Below are positions 35,385 to 44,258 of a stretch of DNA of 64,000 nucleotides, in pieces. Location of the stretch: positions 62,001 through 126,000 of the forward strand of contig NZ_LR134440.1 of NCBI RefSeq assembly GCF_900637855.1, in the 5' to 3' direction. A program made the translations under genes and the position numbers. The notes beneath the pieces are model-generated. The model was not told the origin of the DNA and ran no database searches. It was given only the letters and a program-made list of their open reading frames with translations. Source of the DNA: Neisseria animaloris. Lineage in GTDB: Bacteria > Pseudomonadota > Gammaproteobacteria > Burkholderiales > Neisseriaceae. Numbering within the stretch: the stretch's first letter is position 1; every line of letters starts with the position of its first letter.

Positions 35385-36137
35385 ATGGATATCCGCCATT
35401 TGCCCGATCCGCAAACACAGCTTCCCGCACGATGGCAGGTTTATGCTGCATGGTTGGCTGCACGGGGAAATCCGTCCAAATCCTACCGCGACCACCCGTT
35501 TGAATCGCCGGACGAACTGGCGGCTCTGAAAAAAGATTTCGAACGGTACGTCGGCATGTCGCTCGGTCAGTACATCCGCCTGAAACGCATCATGCACTTG
35601 CTGGCACAACGCAACAACAAACACGGCAACGAGCTGATGGTCTCTGTATCTGCCACGCCGTTGGGGCAGATGCTGGCCGTATTCAGCACACAAGGCTTGT
35701 GCCTGCTGGAGTTTCCCGAGCGCAAAATGCTGGAGAGCGAACTTTTGGCGGTGCAAAAAGCATTTCAAGCGGATTTTGTGTGGCGCGACACGGCGCACAG
35801 CCAAACTTTACAGCAAGAGTTGAATCTGTATTTTGAAGGCCGTCTGAAAAACTTCGCCACGCCGCTTGATCCGGTCGGTACGCCGTTTCAGCAGCAAGTT
35901 TGGCGCAAACTGCAAAGCATTCCTTACGGAGAAACCCGCAGCTACAAACAACAGGCGGAACGCATCGGCAAACCGCAGGCCGTGCGTGCCGTAGCCGCGG
36001 CCAACGGACAGAACAAGATTTCCATCCTGATACCGTGCCACCGCGTGATTGGCAGCAACGGCGATTTAACCGGCTACGGCGGCGGCCTTGCACGGAAAAA
36101 GGCGCTGTTGGAATTGGAAGGCGCAATGCCTGTCTGA
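35385..36137 (+). CDS. Methylated-DNA-cysteine methyltransferase with an N-terminal AraC-like remnant
   Basis: A 250-residue repair protein that removes methyl groups from O6-methylguanine by suicide transfer to a cysteine. The C-terminal part (about 165-245) has the complete active site motif with PCHRV and Cys218, the helix-turn-helix arginine finger segment GKPQAVRAVAAANGQN, and an N-terminal ribonuclease-like domain (about 88-160). The first 80 residues carry only part of an AraC-type domain (FERYVGMSLGQYIRLKRI), shorter than in Ada-like Neisseria proteins, and no Ada zinc domain. It lies 36 bases after the permease gene. Confidence 0.88.
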   Translation: MDIRHLPDPQTQLPARWQVYAAWLAARGNPSKSYRDHPFESPDELAALKKDFERYVGMSLGQYIRLKRIMHLLAQRNNKHGNELMVSVSATPLGQMLAVFSTQGLCLLEFPERKMLESELLAVQKAFQADFVWRDTAHSQTLQQELNLYFEGRLKNFATPLDPVGTPFQQQVWRKLQSIPYGETRSYKQQAERIGKPQAVRAVAAANGQNKISILIPCHRVIGSNGDLTGYGGGLARKKALLELEGAMPV

Positions 36138-36138
36138 A
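36127..36138 (+). repeat. wadDUS overlapping the stop of the methyltransferase gene
   Basis: An exact TGCCTGTCTGAA. The methyltransferase reads ATG CCT GTC TGA through it, so the stop codon is part of the uptake sequence. This is the last exact wadDUS I saw in the window. Confidence 0.75.
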
Positions 36139-36174
36139 AAACAATTGCAATCTTCTACAACACAGGAACAAAGC

Positions 36175-36519
36175 ATGAAACTTTTCAAAACCAGCAGTTT
36201 GGTTTCCGTAATCAATGCATCTGACTTTCAAACCTCATTGGCGTGGTATCAAACATGGTTGGGCGAGCCGGATGAGGTGTCGATGGAAAATATGGCGGAA
36301 TGGCGTATTGCCGATAACGCGTGGCTGCAGCTAACAGACTCCGGCGCTACTGCTGCGGCAGAAGTGATTATCGGCGTGGACGATATCGCCGCCTGCCGCA
36401 AAGCGTTGCTCGGTGCCGGTATTGAAGCCGGAGACATTAACGATTGGGAAGTGGTGCTGACTTGCGGCATTACCGACCCCGACAACCATAAAATCTTTTT
36501 TGCGCAAGCTGTGGGCTAA
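36175..36519 (+). CDS. VOC (glyoxalase/bleomycin resistance fold) family protein
   Basis: A 114-residue protein with one vicinal oxygen chelate module: SSLVSVINASDFQTSLAWYQTWLG at the start, and CGITDPDNHKIFFAQ at the end. Members are metal enzymes or drug-binding proteins. The ATG at 36175 has AGGA eight bases upstream. It begins 37 bases after the methyltransferase gene, so the two could be cotranscribed. The substrate is unknown. Confidence 0.8.
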   Translation: MKLFKTSSLVSVINASDFQTSLAWYQTWLGEPDEVSMENMAEWRIADNAWLQLTDSGATAAAEVIIGVDDIAACRKALLGAGIEAGDINDWEVVLTCGITDPDNHKIFFAQAVG

Positions 36520-36608
36520 GATGCCGTCTGAACATAACTGATAAAAATCATCTCAAACAAAAAATCAGGCAGATTGGAATATCTGCCTGATCATTTGAAA
36601 CAGGTGAA

Positions 36609-37172
36609 TCAGCGTTCAACCCAATCGCCTTTAATCGGGCGTGCATAATAAGCAAGCACGGCAATCATGCACACTTCGATAGACACCGACCAATACACAT
36701 GGCCGAGAATTTCGCTGATGTGTTCCGCCGCATTGAGGTTCCACGCCCAACCCGTTGCGCCGTCGGCATAGGCGGGATTACGGAAACCGAACATGGGAAT
36801 CAGCAGCCAGTGCATGACAACGGTAATGATGATGCCGTAAAACGCGCCATACCACAGGCGGATTTTCGGCCAATAAGCCGAAACCCACACATACACAAAA
36901 GCAAACACAAAACTAAACAGCCAGTGGTAAAGCGTTACCGCCCCCAACACGCTGTTGCCTTGATACATATAATCAAGAGAATGCTGGTTGAAGCCGAGCC
37001 AACCCAGCCATGCGTCGATATTGGCACCCGGCGGAGAAATTTCTCCCGGCATACGCGGCGGCATATTTACTTCGGAACCCCATTTCACCAACGAGCTGAA
37101 AAAACCGCCGATGAGGGTAGTCCACAGAATCACTTTACGGTTGACCTCAGAAGAGCAGAGTGTGCGGGCCAT
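36609..37172 (-). CDS. YagU-family inner-membrane protein
   Basis: A 187-residue protein with about four membrane segments. GGFFSSLVKWGSEVNMPPR near the N-terminus, PKIRLWYGAFYG in the middle and SEILGHVYWSVSIEV near the end match E. coli YagU (DUF1440), which has been linked to acid resistance. A GGAAAG ribosome site lies upstream. It is convergent with the VOC gene and divergent from the efflux lipoprotein gene. Confidence 0.85.
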   Translation of the reverse strand: MARTLCSSEVNRKVILWTTLIGGFFSSLVKWGSEVNMPPRMPGEISPPGANIDAWLGWLGFNQHSLDYMYQGNSVLGAVTLYHWLFSFVFAFVYVWVSAYWPKIRLWYGAFYGIIITVVMHWLLIPMFGFRNPAYADGATGWAWNLNAAEHISEILGHVYWSVSIEVCMIAVLAYYARPIKGDWVER

Positions 37173-37442
37173 GTTTTCTTCCTTTCCTTGAGTAGGTTAG
37201 ACGTAAAACAGCACGAAAGCGGCAACATGCAAAATGCAGCCGTCTGCTCAAAAAGACGGCAAAAACTGTTATTTAGTTTCTATGAAGAAGCGGTAAGCTG
37301 ATGATATTTGTTTTATATCAATATCACTAAACGATTGATTGAAATATTCTTTCAACGAAGATTGGATGGAAACACGCAGGCAGCCGGATTTTCAGACGGC
37401 CTCGATATAGCATGCCTGCCGAAACCTTTAAAGAAAGCCTTT

Positions 37443-38900
37443 ATGAATACCAGCCTGAAACATTTTTACATCGGTATGGCAGCGGCTTTGATGCTCGCCG
37501 CCTGCAAAAGCACCGTCGTGCCGCTCGACAGCAAAATCGACATTCCGCAAGCCTTCAGCCAAGCGGAAGCGGCGCGCGGCAGCGCGGAAATCGGCCGTTG
37601 GTGGCAGCATTGGAACGACCCCGTACTCAGCCGCTTAATCGAACAAGGCTTGCAGCAAAACCACGATATCCGCATTGCCCGCAGCCGTTTGAACGAAGCG
37701 CGCGCCATTGAGCGCTTGGCCGATGCCGATAAAGGCTCGACGGTCGGCGCGGGCGCGGAAGTATCGCGTCTCAACGCCCGCATCGGCAATCCGTTAAGCA
37801 ACGAAACCCGCTCCGTGCTGGGCAGGATTCCGCAGGCTGCCGATTTGGCGGGCGAGCGTTTCACCTTGAAAGGCAACAGCCTAACGGGCGGTTTTTCCGC
37901 GTCGTGGGAGCCGGATATTTTCGGGCAGAAACGCAGCGATGCCGATGCCGCCGCTTATGCCGCGCTCGGCAGGCAGGAAGAAGTGTACGGTACGCAAGTG
38001 CTGATCGGCGGCGAAATAGCCGAACATTACCTGCAAGCCTGTGCCGCCCAAGCGCGTTTGAAATCAGTCAACCGCAGTATCGCCACCATGGAGCGGCTGG
38101 CGAAATATGTGCAAGGCCGTTTCAAAGCAGGCCACGCTACCGCTTATGAAGTGGACGAAGTCGCCACCCGACTCACTGCTTTACGCGCCAAACAAAGCAC
38201 CATCGAATCGGAATACGCCGCCCATGTGCGCAGTATCGCCGTGCTTACCGGCCAAACCCCGCAAACATTTGCCCTGCCTGAAAGCAGCGTCAACATCTTA
38301 ATCACGCAACCCACCGCCCCGAGCGGACAAACCCCGCAAGGGTTGCTCGAACGCCGCCCCGACATCCGCGCCCATGCCGCGCAAGTGAACGCTTATGCCG
38401 CTAAGCTCGCCAGCGCCAAAGCCGATTTGCTGCCGCGGTTTTCCATCGAGTTTTTGGGCAGAGGCACCATCAGCATCGACAGCGACAGCGGTTTAAAAGG
38501 CTGGGGCAGCTTAATCAAAGCAGGCATCCAAGTGCCGATTTTTACCAACGGGCGCATCAAAGCCAATATCGCTGCTGCCGATGCACGGCTTCAGACGGCC
38601 TTATTGCAATACGACCAAAACATTCTCAAAGCCCTCGACGAAGTCGACAGTGCATATCAGGCACACAACGCGCTCACCCGCCAAAACGCTTTGCTGATTA
38701 CCGCACATAAACAGGCGGCAAAACAGGCGGGCGATGCCGAAAAACTGTTTCAATACGGCCAGAAAACGCTCGATAACGCTCTCACCGCACGCCTGAACGA
38801 AGAAGCGGTGCGGGAAAACCTGATTCAATCGCAACTGGCACGCGCGCGGATGCTGATCGGTTTATATAAGGCCTTGGGCGGCGGTTGGGTCGGCGGGTAA
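37443..38900 (+). CDS. Outer-membrane efflux lipoprotein (RND/NodT-type TolC homologue)
   Basis: A 485-residue outer-membrane channel of the OprM/MtrE type. The signal MNTSLKHFYIGMAAALMLAAC ends in lipobox LAAC with Cys21 as the lipidated residue. Two TolC repeats follow: the first around residues 55-280 (WWQHWNDPVLSRLIEQGLQQNHDIRIARSRLNEARA), the second from about 300 (LLERRPDIRAHAAQVNAYAAKLASAKADLLPRFSI). The ATG at 37443 lies inside a longer open frame; the upstream part has no signal. It is alone, so it may work with the MtrCD-like pump elsewhere or with the HlyD/RbbA-like system in this window. Confidence 0.9.
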   Translation: MNTSLKHFYIGMAAALMLAACKSTVVPLDSKIDIPQAFSQAEAARGSAEIGRWWQHWNDPVLSRLIEQGLQQNHDIRIARSRLNEARAIERLADADKGSTVGAGAEVSRLNARIGNPLSNETRSVLGRIPQAADLAGERFTLKGNSLTGGFSASWEPDIFGQKRSDADAAAYAALGRQEEVYGTQVLIGGEIAEHYLQACAAQARLKSVNRSIATMERLAKYVQGRFKAGHATAYEVDEVATRLTALRAKQSTIESEYAAHVRSIAVLTGQTPQTFALPESSVNILITQPTAPSGQTPQGLLERRPDIRAHAAQVNAYAAKLASAKADLLPRFSIEFLGRGTISIDSDSGLKGWGSLIKAGIQVPIFTNGRIKANIAAADARLQTALLQYDQNILKALDEVDSAYQAHNALTRQNALLITAHKQAAKQAGDAEKLFQYGQKTLDNALTARLNEEAVRENLIQSQLARARMLIGLYKALGGGWVGG

Positions 38901-38980
38901 AACAGGGTAGGGAAGGTTGCTGTTTTTACGATATTTTTTACCCTGCTGCATTTCTACACTTTTTGTGGTGCCGATAAAAA

Positions 38981-39018
38981 TGTCAGGCCGTCTGAACAGG
39001 CTTTCAGACGGCCTGACA
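38981..39018. repeat. DUS palindrome overlapping the lptE promoter
   Basis: Arms of 16 bases (TGTCAGGCCGTCTGAA and complement) with a six-base loop. The end of its right arm provides the CTGACA that serves as the -35 box of the candidate lptE promoter. Confidence 0.7.
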
Positions 39019-39042
39019 AATCCGTTGCCGCTGGGCTATAAT
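39013..39042 (+). promoter_or_regulatory. Candidate sigma-70 promoter of lptE-holA
   Basis: CTGACA (39013-39018) and a perfect TATAAT (39037-39042) are separated by 18 bases, 34 bases before the lptE start. Confidence 0.55.
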
Positions 39043-39075
39043 CCAAGCCTGTTTATTCTCAGACGAAAGCCGTAT

Positions 39076-39546
39076 ATGAACAAAATCCTACTGCCCGCCG
39101 CTGCGCTACTCCTTGCTGCCTGCGGTTTTCATCTTAAAGGCATGGGTGGCATATCCGGTTCGCTGCCGTATCAGGAATGGCATGTTGCGGGCGGTCAAAT
39201 GCAGCAACCTCTGGAAAATGCCCTGCGCCGCGCCGACGGCAAGCCCGCAACCCAAGCTCCGGTATCGGTTACCGTAACCAATATCGAAACCCGCCGCGAC
39301 ATTTACACCATCACGCGTGCGGCGGACATCAACGAATTTCTGTTGATTCTGCGCGTAGAAGCCCAAGCCGCCAAAAACGGTCAACCGTGGGGGGAGCCGA
39401 TGGTGGTGCTGGTGCAGCGTAAAATGGATTACGCCGACAGCGAAGTACTGGGCAAGCAGGAAGAAGAAGCCACCGTTTGGGCGGAAATGCGCGCCGATGC
39501 CGCCGACCAAATCGTGCGCCGCCTAACCTTTTTGAAGGCTGACTGA
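39076..39546 (+). CDS. lptE: LPS-assembly lipoprotein LptE
   Basis: A 156-residue outer-membrane lipoprotein that plugs the LptD barrel and helps place lipooligosaccharide in the outer leaflet. The signal MNKILLPAAALLLAAC ends in lipobox LAAC with Cys16, directly followed by GFHLKG, the hallmark of LptE. The start ATG at 39076 lies behind a good promoter. It overlaps holA by one base (TGATG), the arrangement conserved in proteobacteria. Confidence 0.93.
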   Translation: MNKILLPAAALLLAACGFHLKGMGGISGSLPYQEWHVAGGQMQQPLENALRRADGKPATQAPVSVTVTNIETRRDIYTITRAADINEFLLILRVEAQAAKNGQPWGEPMVVLVQRKMDYADSEVLGKQEEEATVWAEMRADAADQIVRRLTFLKAD

Positions 39547-40547
39547 TGCAGGTGATCAGTATCGAACAGCTGTCGCCCGATTTGCCGTTGAAACCGCTGT
39601 ATGTGATTCACGGCGAAGAAGATTTACTGCGCGTGGAAGCACTGGACACTTTACGCGCAGCCGCCAAAAAACAGGGCTATCTCAACCGCGAAGTCTATAC
39701 CGCCGATAATGCGTTCGATTGGAACGAATTATTGCAGTCCGCAGGCAGCATGGGCTTGTTTGCCGACCTGAAGCTGCTGGAAATCCATATCCCCAACGGC
39801 AAACCCGGCAAAAACGGCGGCGATGCGTTGCAATCGCTGGCGGAAAATCTGCCGGAAGACACCGTGATCATTGTAATGCTCCCCAAACTCGAACGCGCCC
39901 AAACGCAGGCCAAATGGTTCGGTGCGTTGGCGGCGCACGGCGTGGTGTTGGAAGCCAAAGCCGTTAGCGGCGCAGCCTTGCCGCAATGGATAAGAGGCCG
40001 TCTGAACGCCTTAAACCTCAATATCGAACCCGATGCGCTGGCTTTGTTTGCCGAGCGCGTGGAGGGCAATCTCTTGGCCGCCAAGCAGGAAATCGACAAG
40101 CTCGCGCTGCTGCATCCTGCCGGCCACCTCGTGAATATGGCGGATGCCGAAGCCGCCGTCGCCAATGTCGCCCGTTTTGATGTGTTTCAACTTGCAGGTG
40201 CGTGGATGAGCGGCGACGGCCCCCGCGTTGCCCGTCTGCTCGAAGGGTTGGAAGCCGAAGGCGAAGAGCCGGTGTTGCTGCTTTGGGCGGTGGCAGAAGA
40301 CATCCGCACTCTCATCCGCCTGACCGCCGCGCTGAAGCAAGGCCAGAGCATACAGGCCGTGCGCAACAGCCTGCGTTTGTGGGGCGACAAACAAACCCTC
40401 GCACCGATAGCGGTAAAGCGCATCAGCATCAGCCGTTTGCTTGCCGCCTTGCAGGATTGCGCCCGCATCGACCGCATCATTAAGGGCGCGGAAGACGGCA
40501 ATGCGTGGGCGGAATTTAAACATTTGGTTACGGGTTTGGCCTTGTAA
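39546..40547 (+). CDS. holA: DNA polymerase III subunit delta
   Basis: The clamp-loader delta subunit, 333 residues, which opens the beta sliding clamp. The N-terminal PLYVIHGEEDLLRVEALDTLRAAAKK is typical and the clamp-contact region lies around SAGSMGLFADLKLLEIHIPNGKPGK. The AAA+-like domain lacks a functional ATP site, as usual. It is translationally coupled to lptE. A DUS is coded at about 39997. Confidence 0.94.
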   Translation: MQVISIEQLSPDLPLKPLYVIHGEEDLLRVEALDTLRAAAKKQGYLNREVYTADNAFDWNELLQSAGSMGLFADLKLLEIHIPNGKPGKNGGDALQSLAENLPEDTVIIVMLPKLERAQTQAKWFGALAAHGVVLEAKAVSGAALPQWIRGRLNALNLNIEPDALALFAERVEGNLLAAKQEIDKLALLHPAGHLVNMADAEAAVANVARFDVFQLAGAWMSGDGPRVARLLEGLEAEGEEPVLLLWAVAEDIRTLIRLTAALKQGQSIQAVRNSLRLWGDKQTLAPIAVKRISISRLLAALQDCARIDRIIKGAEDGNAWAEFKHLVTGLAL

Positions 40548-40711
40548 CAGATATAATGTGCACCTATCTATACAACAGGCCGTCTGAAAACTTTTAGCGA
40601 AACCGGCAAGCCCGTTTTAATGAAACCTGCTTAAAGCAGGTTTTGGCAAAGCTCACAAAGCCTGCTTTCAGACGGCCTGAAAAATCAAGTTTTTCAAGGA
40701 AACACAAACAT

Positions 40712-41131
40712 ATGGATAATAAAACCAAACTCCGCTTAGGCGGACTTGCATTGCTGGCTACCGCTGTGTTAAGCCTGATACTCGTGTTGTTTACCGACTC
40801 ATGGCCGGTTGCCATCTTGTTGGCCATCAGCATCACGTCGGGAGTCATCGGCGGATTGATTTGGTCCTCGCGCCGCCAACAGCGCCAGTTTCTCGAACGC
40901 CTGAAAAAATTCGATATCGACCCCGAAAAAGGCCGCGTCAACGAAGCCAACCTGCGCCGTATGTATCACAGCGGCGGCCAAGCCCAGAAAGACGTGATTA
41001 CCATCATCTGCATGTCGCAAAACTGTTCGGTGGAAGAAGCCCATGAGATGATGAAAAAACGCCCGACCCGCCAGCAAATGAACCAAATGGCGCAACAACA
41101 GATGAAAGGCCAGCGCAGGCCGCACCGTTAA
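40712..41131 (+). CDS. Small membrane protein of unknown function
   Basis: A 139-residue protein with two hydrophobic segments near the N-terminus (about residues 9-28 and 32-52) and a cytoplasmic C-terminal part rich in Gln, Met and basic residues (RPTRQQMNQMAQQQMKGQRRPHR). I recognise no domain. The ATG at 40712 has AAGGA upstream; the frame is open from 40643 but that part codes through a DUS. Single gene between holA and ratA. Confidence 0.7.
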   Translation: MDNKTKLRLGGLALLATAVLSLILVLFTDSWPVAILLAISITSGVIGGLIWSSRRQQRQFLERLKKFDIDPEKGRVNEANLRRMYHSGGQAQKDVITIICMSQNCSVEEAHEMMKKRPTRQQMNQMAQQQMKGQRRPHR

Positions 41132-41153
41132 CGGGTCGGAGCAGGAATGCCGG

Positions 41154-41187
41154 CAGGCCGTCTGAAAAACAGTTTTCAGACGGCCTG
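41154..41187 (+). terminator. DUS inverted-repeat terminator
   Basis: CAGGCCGTCTGAAAA and its complement around a four-base loop, followed by TTT, 22 bases after the stop codon of the small membrane protein. Confidence 0.8.
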
Positions 41188-41280
41188 TTTCATTTCGATA
41201 TAAAGGAAAACCGGAATCCTATGCCGTCTGAAAATGCAGGCGGCACGGCAAACCCGCCTGCAAGCCGCAGGCGTTTCGTT

Positions 41281-41286
41281 TATAAT
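41281..41286 (+). promoter_or_regulatory. Candidate -10 box for ratA-rnfH
   Basis: A TATAAT at 41281 is 29 bases before the ratA start. The best -35 at 17-base spacing (CTGCAA) is poor and falls within a CGCCTGC/GCAGGCG hairpin. Confidence 0.35.
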
Positions 41287-41314
41287 GCTGGCTTTTCCGC
41301 CTGCCCCAAAAATC

Positions 41315-41746
41315 ATGAAAACCGTAGAGAAAAACGTATTGGTGCTGCACAGCGCCGAGCAGATGTTCGAGTTGGTCGATAAAGTCGAGGACTATCCCAA
41401 GTTCCTGCCGTGGTACAGCAAAACCGAAATCATCGAGCGCAACGGCAACGAATTGAAAGCCCGTCTTTTTATGGACTACATGAAAGTGCAGCAGTCTTTC
41501 GCCACGCATAACCACAACGTGCCCGGGCGCGAAATCCGTATGGATTTGCTTGAAGGCCCGTTTAAAAGCCTGCAAGGTGCTTGGACATTCATTCCGTTGG
41601 GCGACGATTGCTGCAAAATCGAATTCAGGCTGCAATACGATTTTTCCAGCAGTCTGCTTTCCGCACTGATTTCACCCGTATTCAGCCATCTTTCGGGCAC
41701 TTTGGTGGATGCATTTATCAAAGAGGCCGACCGCCGCTATGGTTGA
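41315..41746 (+). CDS. ratA: RatA/Coq10-type START-domain protein
   Basis: A 143-residue SRPBCC-fold protein. In E. coli the homologue is described as RatA, an inhibitor of ribosome subunit joining, and the eukaryotic homologue Coq10 binds ubiquinone. Typical features are the N-terminal [25 protein letters not shown] segment and the C-terminal [21 protein letters not shown]. The start at 41315 fits the family. It overlaps rnfH by eight bases, and the pair is conserved next to smpB in many proteobacteria, but smpB is not here. Confidence 0.9.
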   Translation: MKTVEKNVLVLHSAEQMFELVDKVEDYPKFLPWYSKTEIIERNGNELKARLFMDYMKVQQSFATHNHNVPGREIRMDLLEGPFKSLQGAWTFIPLGDDCCKIEFRLQYDFSSSLLSALISPVFSHLSGTLVDAFIKEADRRYG

Positions 41747-42023
41747 AATAGAAATTGCATACGGTACGTCGGAGAAACAACTGCTCGAAACCATGCAGGT
41801 GGAAGAGGGTACCACGGCGCGGCAGGCGGTGCTGCAAAGCCGTATTGCTGCCGAATTTCCCGATGCCCATGTTGAAAAAGCACCGTTGGGCATTTTCGGC
41901 AAAGCGGTTAAAGACGATACCGTATTGCGAGATAAAGACCGTGTCGAAGTATACCGCCCGCTGCTGATAGACCCGAAAGAAGCCCGCCGCCTGCGGGTGC
42001 AGCCGAAAAACGAAAAAGCGTAA
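41739..42023 (+). CDS. RnfH-family protein (RatB)
   Basis: A 94-residue ubiquitin-like-fold protein: [31 protein letters not shown] at the start and [20 protein letters not shown] at the end are the family hallmarks. Its role is unclear; the name comes from Rnf clusters, and the E. coli homologue was called RatB. It overlaps ratA, so translation is coupled. Confidence 0.88.
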   Translation: MVEIEIAYGTSEKQLLETMQVEEGTTARQAVLQSRIAAEFPDAHVEKAPLGIFGKAVKDDTVLRDKDRVEVYRPLLIDPKEARRLRVQPKNEKA

Positions 42024-42027
42024 ACAT

Positions 42028-42055
42028 GCCGTCTGAAAAACCGTTTTCAGACGGC
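42028..42055 (+). terminator. DUS inverted repeat after rnfH (AT-type)
   Basis: GCCGTCTGAAAA and complement around a four-base loop. The left unit is preceded by AT, so it is an ATGCCGTCTGAA of the meningococcal dialect. Confidence 0.7.
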
Positions 42056-42088
42056 TTTAACCGATAGAATACATTTTAAGAATACATC

Positions 42089-42667
42089 ATGCCGCAAATC
42101 AAACTCATCGCCGGCCTCGGCAATCCCGGAAATGAATACGTTCACACCCGCCATAATGCAGGCTTTTGGTTTTTAGACGAACTGGCTTGGGAATGGAAAG
42201 CCCATTTCAAGGAAGAAAAGAAATTCTACGGTGAAGTCGCCCGTGTTGCCCGACCCGAAGGCGAGGTGTGGCTGTTGAAACCGAATACCTTCATGAACCG
42301 TTCCGGTCAAGCCGTGGCTGCGCTTGCCCAGTTTTACAAAATCAAGCCCGAAGAAATTTTAGTGGTGCATGACGAACTGGATATCCCGTGCGGGCGCATC
42401 CGTTTCAAACTCGGCGGCGGAAACGGCGGGCACAACGGTCTGAAAGACATTCAGGCTCGGCTCGGTACACCGAATTTCTACCGCTTGCGTTTGGGTATCG
42501 ACCATCCGGGCGACCGCAATCTGGTGGTGTCGTATGTGTTGAACAAGCCGAGTGCGGACGACCGTGCGTTGATAGACGAAGCAGTGGCGAAGTCGTTAAA
42601 AAACCTGCCGTTGATTCTGGCAGGCGAATTTGAAGAAGCGGTAAGGGTGCTGCACAGCAGCAAATAG
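42089..42667 (+). CDS. pth: Peptidyl-tRNA hydrolase
   Basis: A 192-residue enzyme that frees tRNA from stalled peptidyl-tRNA. Signature segments are present: [24 protein letters not shown] with the catalytic His (about residue 24), [13 protein letters not shown] (Asn), and [31 protein letters not shown]. Length is normal. It is a core gene, convergent with ppiA across a near-perfect palindrome. Confidence 0.95.
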   Translation: MPQIKLIAGLGNPGNEYVHTRHNAGFWFLDELAWEWKAHFKEEKKFYGEVARVARPEGEVWLLKPNTFMNRSGQAVAALAQFYKIKPEEILVVHDELDIPCGRIRFKLGGGNGGHNGLKDIQARLGTPNFYRLRLGIDHPGDRNLVVSYVLNKPSADDRALIDEAVAKSLKNLPLILAGEFEEAVRVLHSSK

Positions 42668-42691
42668 AATCCGGTAAACAGATATATTAAG

Positions 42692-42730
42692 TTAAGAGGC
42701 CGTCTGAAAACTTTTCAGACGGCCTCTTAA
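42692..42730. terminator. 39-base DUS palindrome between convergent pth and ppiA
   Basis: Nineteen-base perfect arms, TTAAGAGGCCGTCTGAAAA and complement, around one central base. It would end both transcripts. Confidence 0.85.
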
Positions 42731-42736
42731 GCATCG

Positions 42737-43303
42737 TTACTTAACAATGGTTACTTTATTGATCACGATCGGACTAACCGGAACATTTTGGTAGTAAGCC
42801 TGATCGGTGGTTTTTACTTTGGCAATTTGATTCACCACATCCATGCCTCCGGTTACTTTGCCGAATACAGCATAACCGTAACCTTGGATGGTTTTGCTTT
42901 TGAAGTTCAGGAAATCGTTGTCGGCCACATTAATGAAAAATTGGCTGGTGGCAGAATTCGGATTGGCAGTGCGAGCCATGGCAATTGTGCCGACGGTGTT
43001 TTTTAAACCGTTGTCGGCTTCGTTGCTGATGGCTTTGTCAGTAGCCTTTTGGGTCAGATCCGGTGTAAAACCGCCGCCTTGAATCATGAAGCCGTCGATA
43101 ACACGGTGGAAAATCGTGCCGTTGTAAAAGCCTTTTTGGGCATAGCTGACGAAATTAGCTACAGTTTTCGGAGCTTTTTTTTCATCTAAAGAAAGCTCGA
43201 TTTTCCCCATATTGGTATCGATCACGGCGCGGGTTTCGGCGTGGGCGGAGAGCGCAGCGGCAGCGATAATGCCGCCTAAAATCAGTTTGGGTAAGTGTTT
43301 CAT
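42737..43303 (-). CDS. ppiA: Periplasmic peptidylprolyl isomerase (cyclophilin)
   Basis: A 188-residue cyclophilin-type proline isomerase with a signal peptide (MKHLPKLILGGIIAAAALSAHA) for export to the periplasm. The fold motifs are clear: TVANFVSYAQKGFYNGTIFHRVIDGFMIQGGG, then ARTANPNSATSQFFINVADNDFL, and FGKVTGGMDVV. It acts in folding of envelope proteins. Single gene. Confidence 0.93.
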   Translation of the reverse strand: MKHLPKLILGGIIAAAALSAHAETRAVIDTNMGKIELSLDEKKAPKTVANFVSYAQKGFYNGTIFHRVIDGFMIQGGGFTPDLTQKATDKAISNEADNGLKNTVGTIAMARTANPNSATSQFFINVADNDFLNFKSKTIQGYGYAVFGKVTGGMDVVNQIAKVKTTDQAYYQNVPVSPIVINKVTIVK

Positions 43304-43520
43304 AAGTTTTCCGATATGTTTTAAAAATATTGGCGATTAAACGCGAATCATGGTGTTCGTATGTGCGGGTTGTGAAACGGTGTTGCAGCCGATTCGGTTT
43401 ATTGAGCGTTATTATCGTGGTTTTCGATGTAGTATGATGTAAAAGGAATGTAAAAGGTTTCAGGCCGCCCGAAAGTATGCTTTCAGACGGCCTTTCATTA
43501 ACAATATATACAATTAAAGT

Positions 43521-44249
43521 TTAAAAACGGGTGGTTAAGTTTGTCAGCCATTCGGGGCTAAGCTGAACCAGCAAGATTTCCAATTGTTTATCAAAACCGG
43601 AAAGAACCAGCAAACCGACCGCCAATAAACTCCACCCCATTACTTTCCTACCGGTATTGCTGATGGCTGCCAATTTTTCACGTTTTTGGCGGAATACTTG
43701 GCGCGACAGCAAGCCGATAATAATCAAAGGAACCACTGCACCTAAGCTGAACACCATCATCACTACCGCTACACTAGCCAGAGCCTCGCCTTGGCTAGCC
43801 AGAGCGATGGCCGCACCCAAGGTCGGACCGATACAGGGTGCCCAAACCATGCCGAGCAGCAAACCTACGCCCAGTTGTCCAAGCCCAGATTCGGGATTGA
43901 AATTGCTCAACCACGCTTCACCACGGCCGCTAAGTGCCGACGTATAACGCCCCAGCCAGCCTTGCAAGCGTGTATTGAGCAACCAGATTGCCACCAGCAA
44001 CATCAACACCGCCGCTCCGTAGCGCAAATATTGGCTGTCCAAACCCAATGCCAAGCCCACCGAAGCCACTACTGTGCCGACCAGAGTAAATGAAACGGCC
44101 ATGCCGAAAGCCAATGCAAACAAACCGATTTTTTGCTTGGCCATAGCTGAAGTAGCCACAATCGGCAAAATCGGCAGCACGCAAGGAGACAGGGTGGTAA
44201 GTATGCCTGCCAGCAGGCTCAAAGCCAATACGGTAATGCTGATGTCCAT
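43521..44249 (-). CDS. CcdA/DsbD-type thiol-disulfide electron carrier
   Basis: A 242-residue inner-membrane protein with six segments. It carries the two essential cysteines of the family in LSPCVLPILP (about residue 23) and WAPCIGPTLGAA (about 137). Such proteins pass electrons from cytoplasmic thioredoxin to periplasmic acceptors, for cytochrome c maturation or for repair. The gene follows a periplasmic thioredoxin-like gene with nine bases between, so the two form an operon and the thioredoxin is its likely partner. Confidence 0.9.
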   Translation of the reverse strand: MDISITVLALSLLAGILTTLSPCVLPILPIVATSAMAKQKIGLFALAFGMAVSFTLVGTVVASVGLALGLDSQYLRYGAAVLMLLVAIWLLNTRLQGWLGRYTSALSGRGEAWLSNFNPESGLGQLGVGLLLGMVWAPCIGPTLGAAIALASQGEALASVAVVMMVFSLGAVVPLIIIGLLSRQVFRQKREKLAAISNTGRKVMGWSLLAVGLLVLSGFDKQLEILLVQLSPEWLTNLTTRF

Positions 44250-44258
44250 CTTTGCTCC

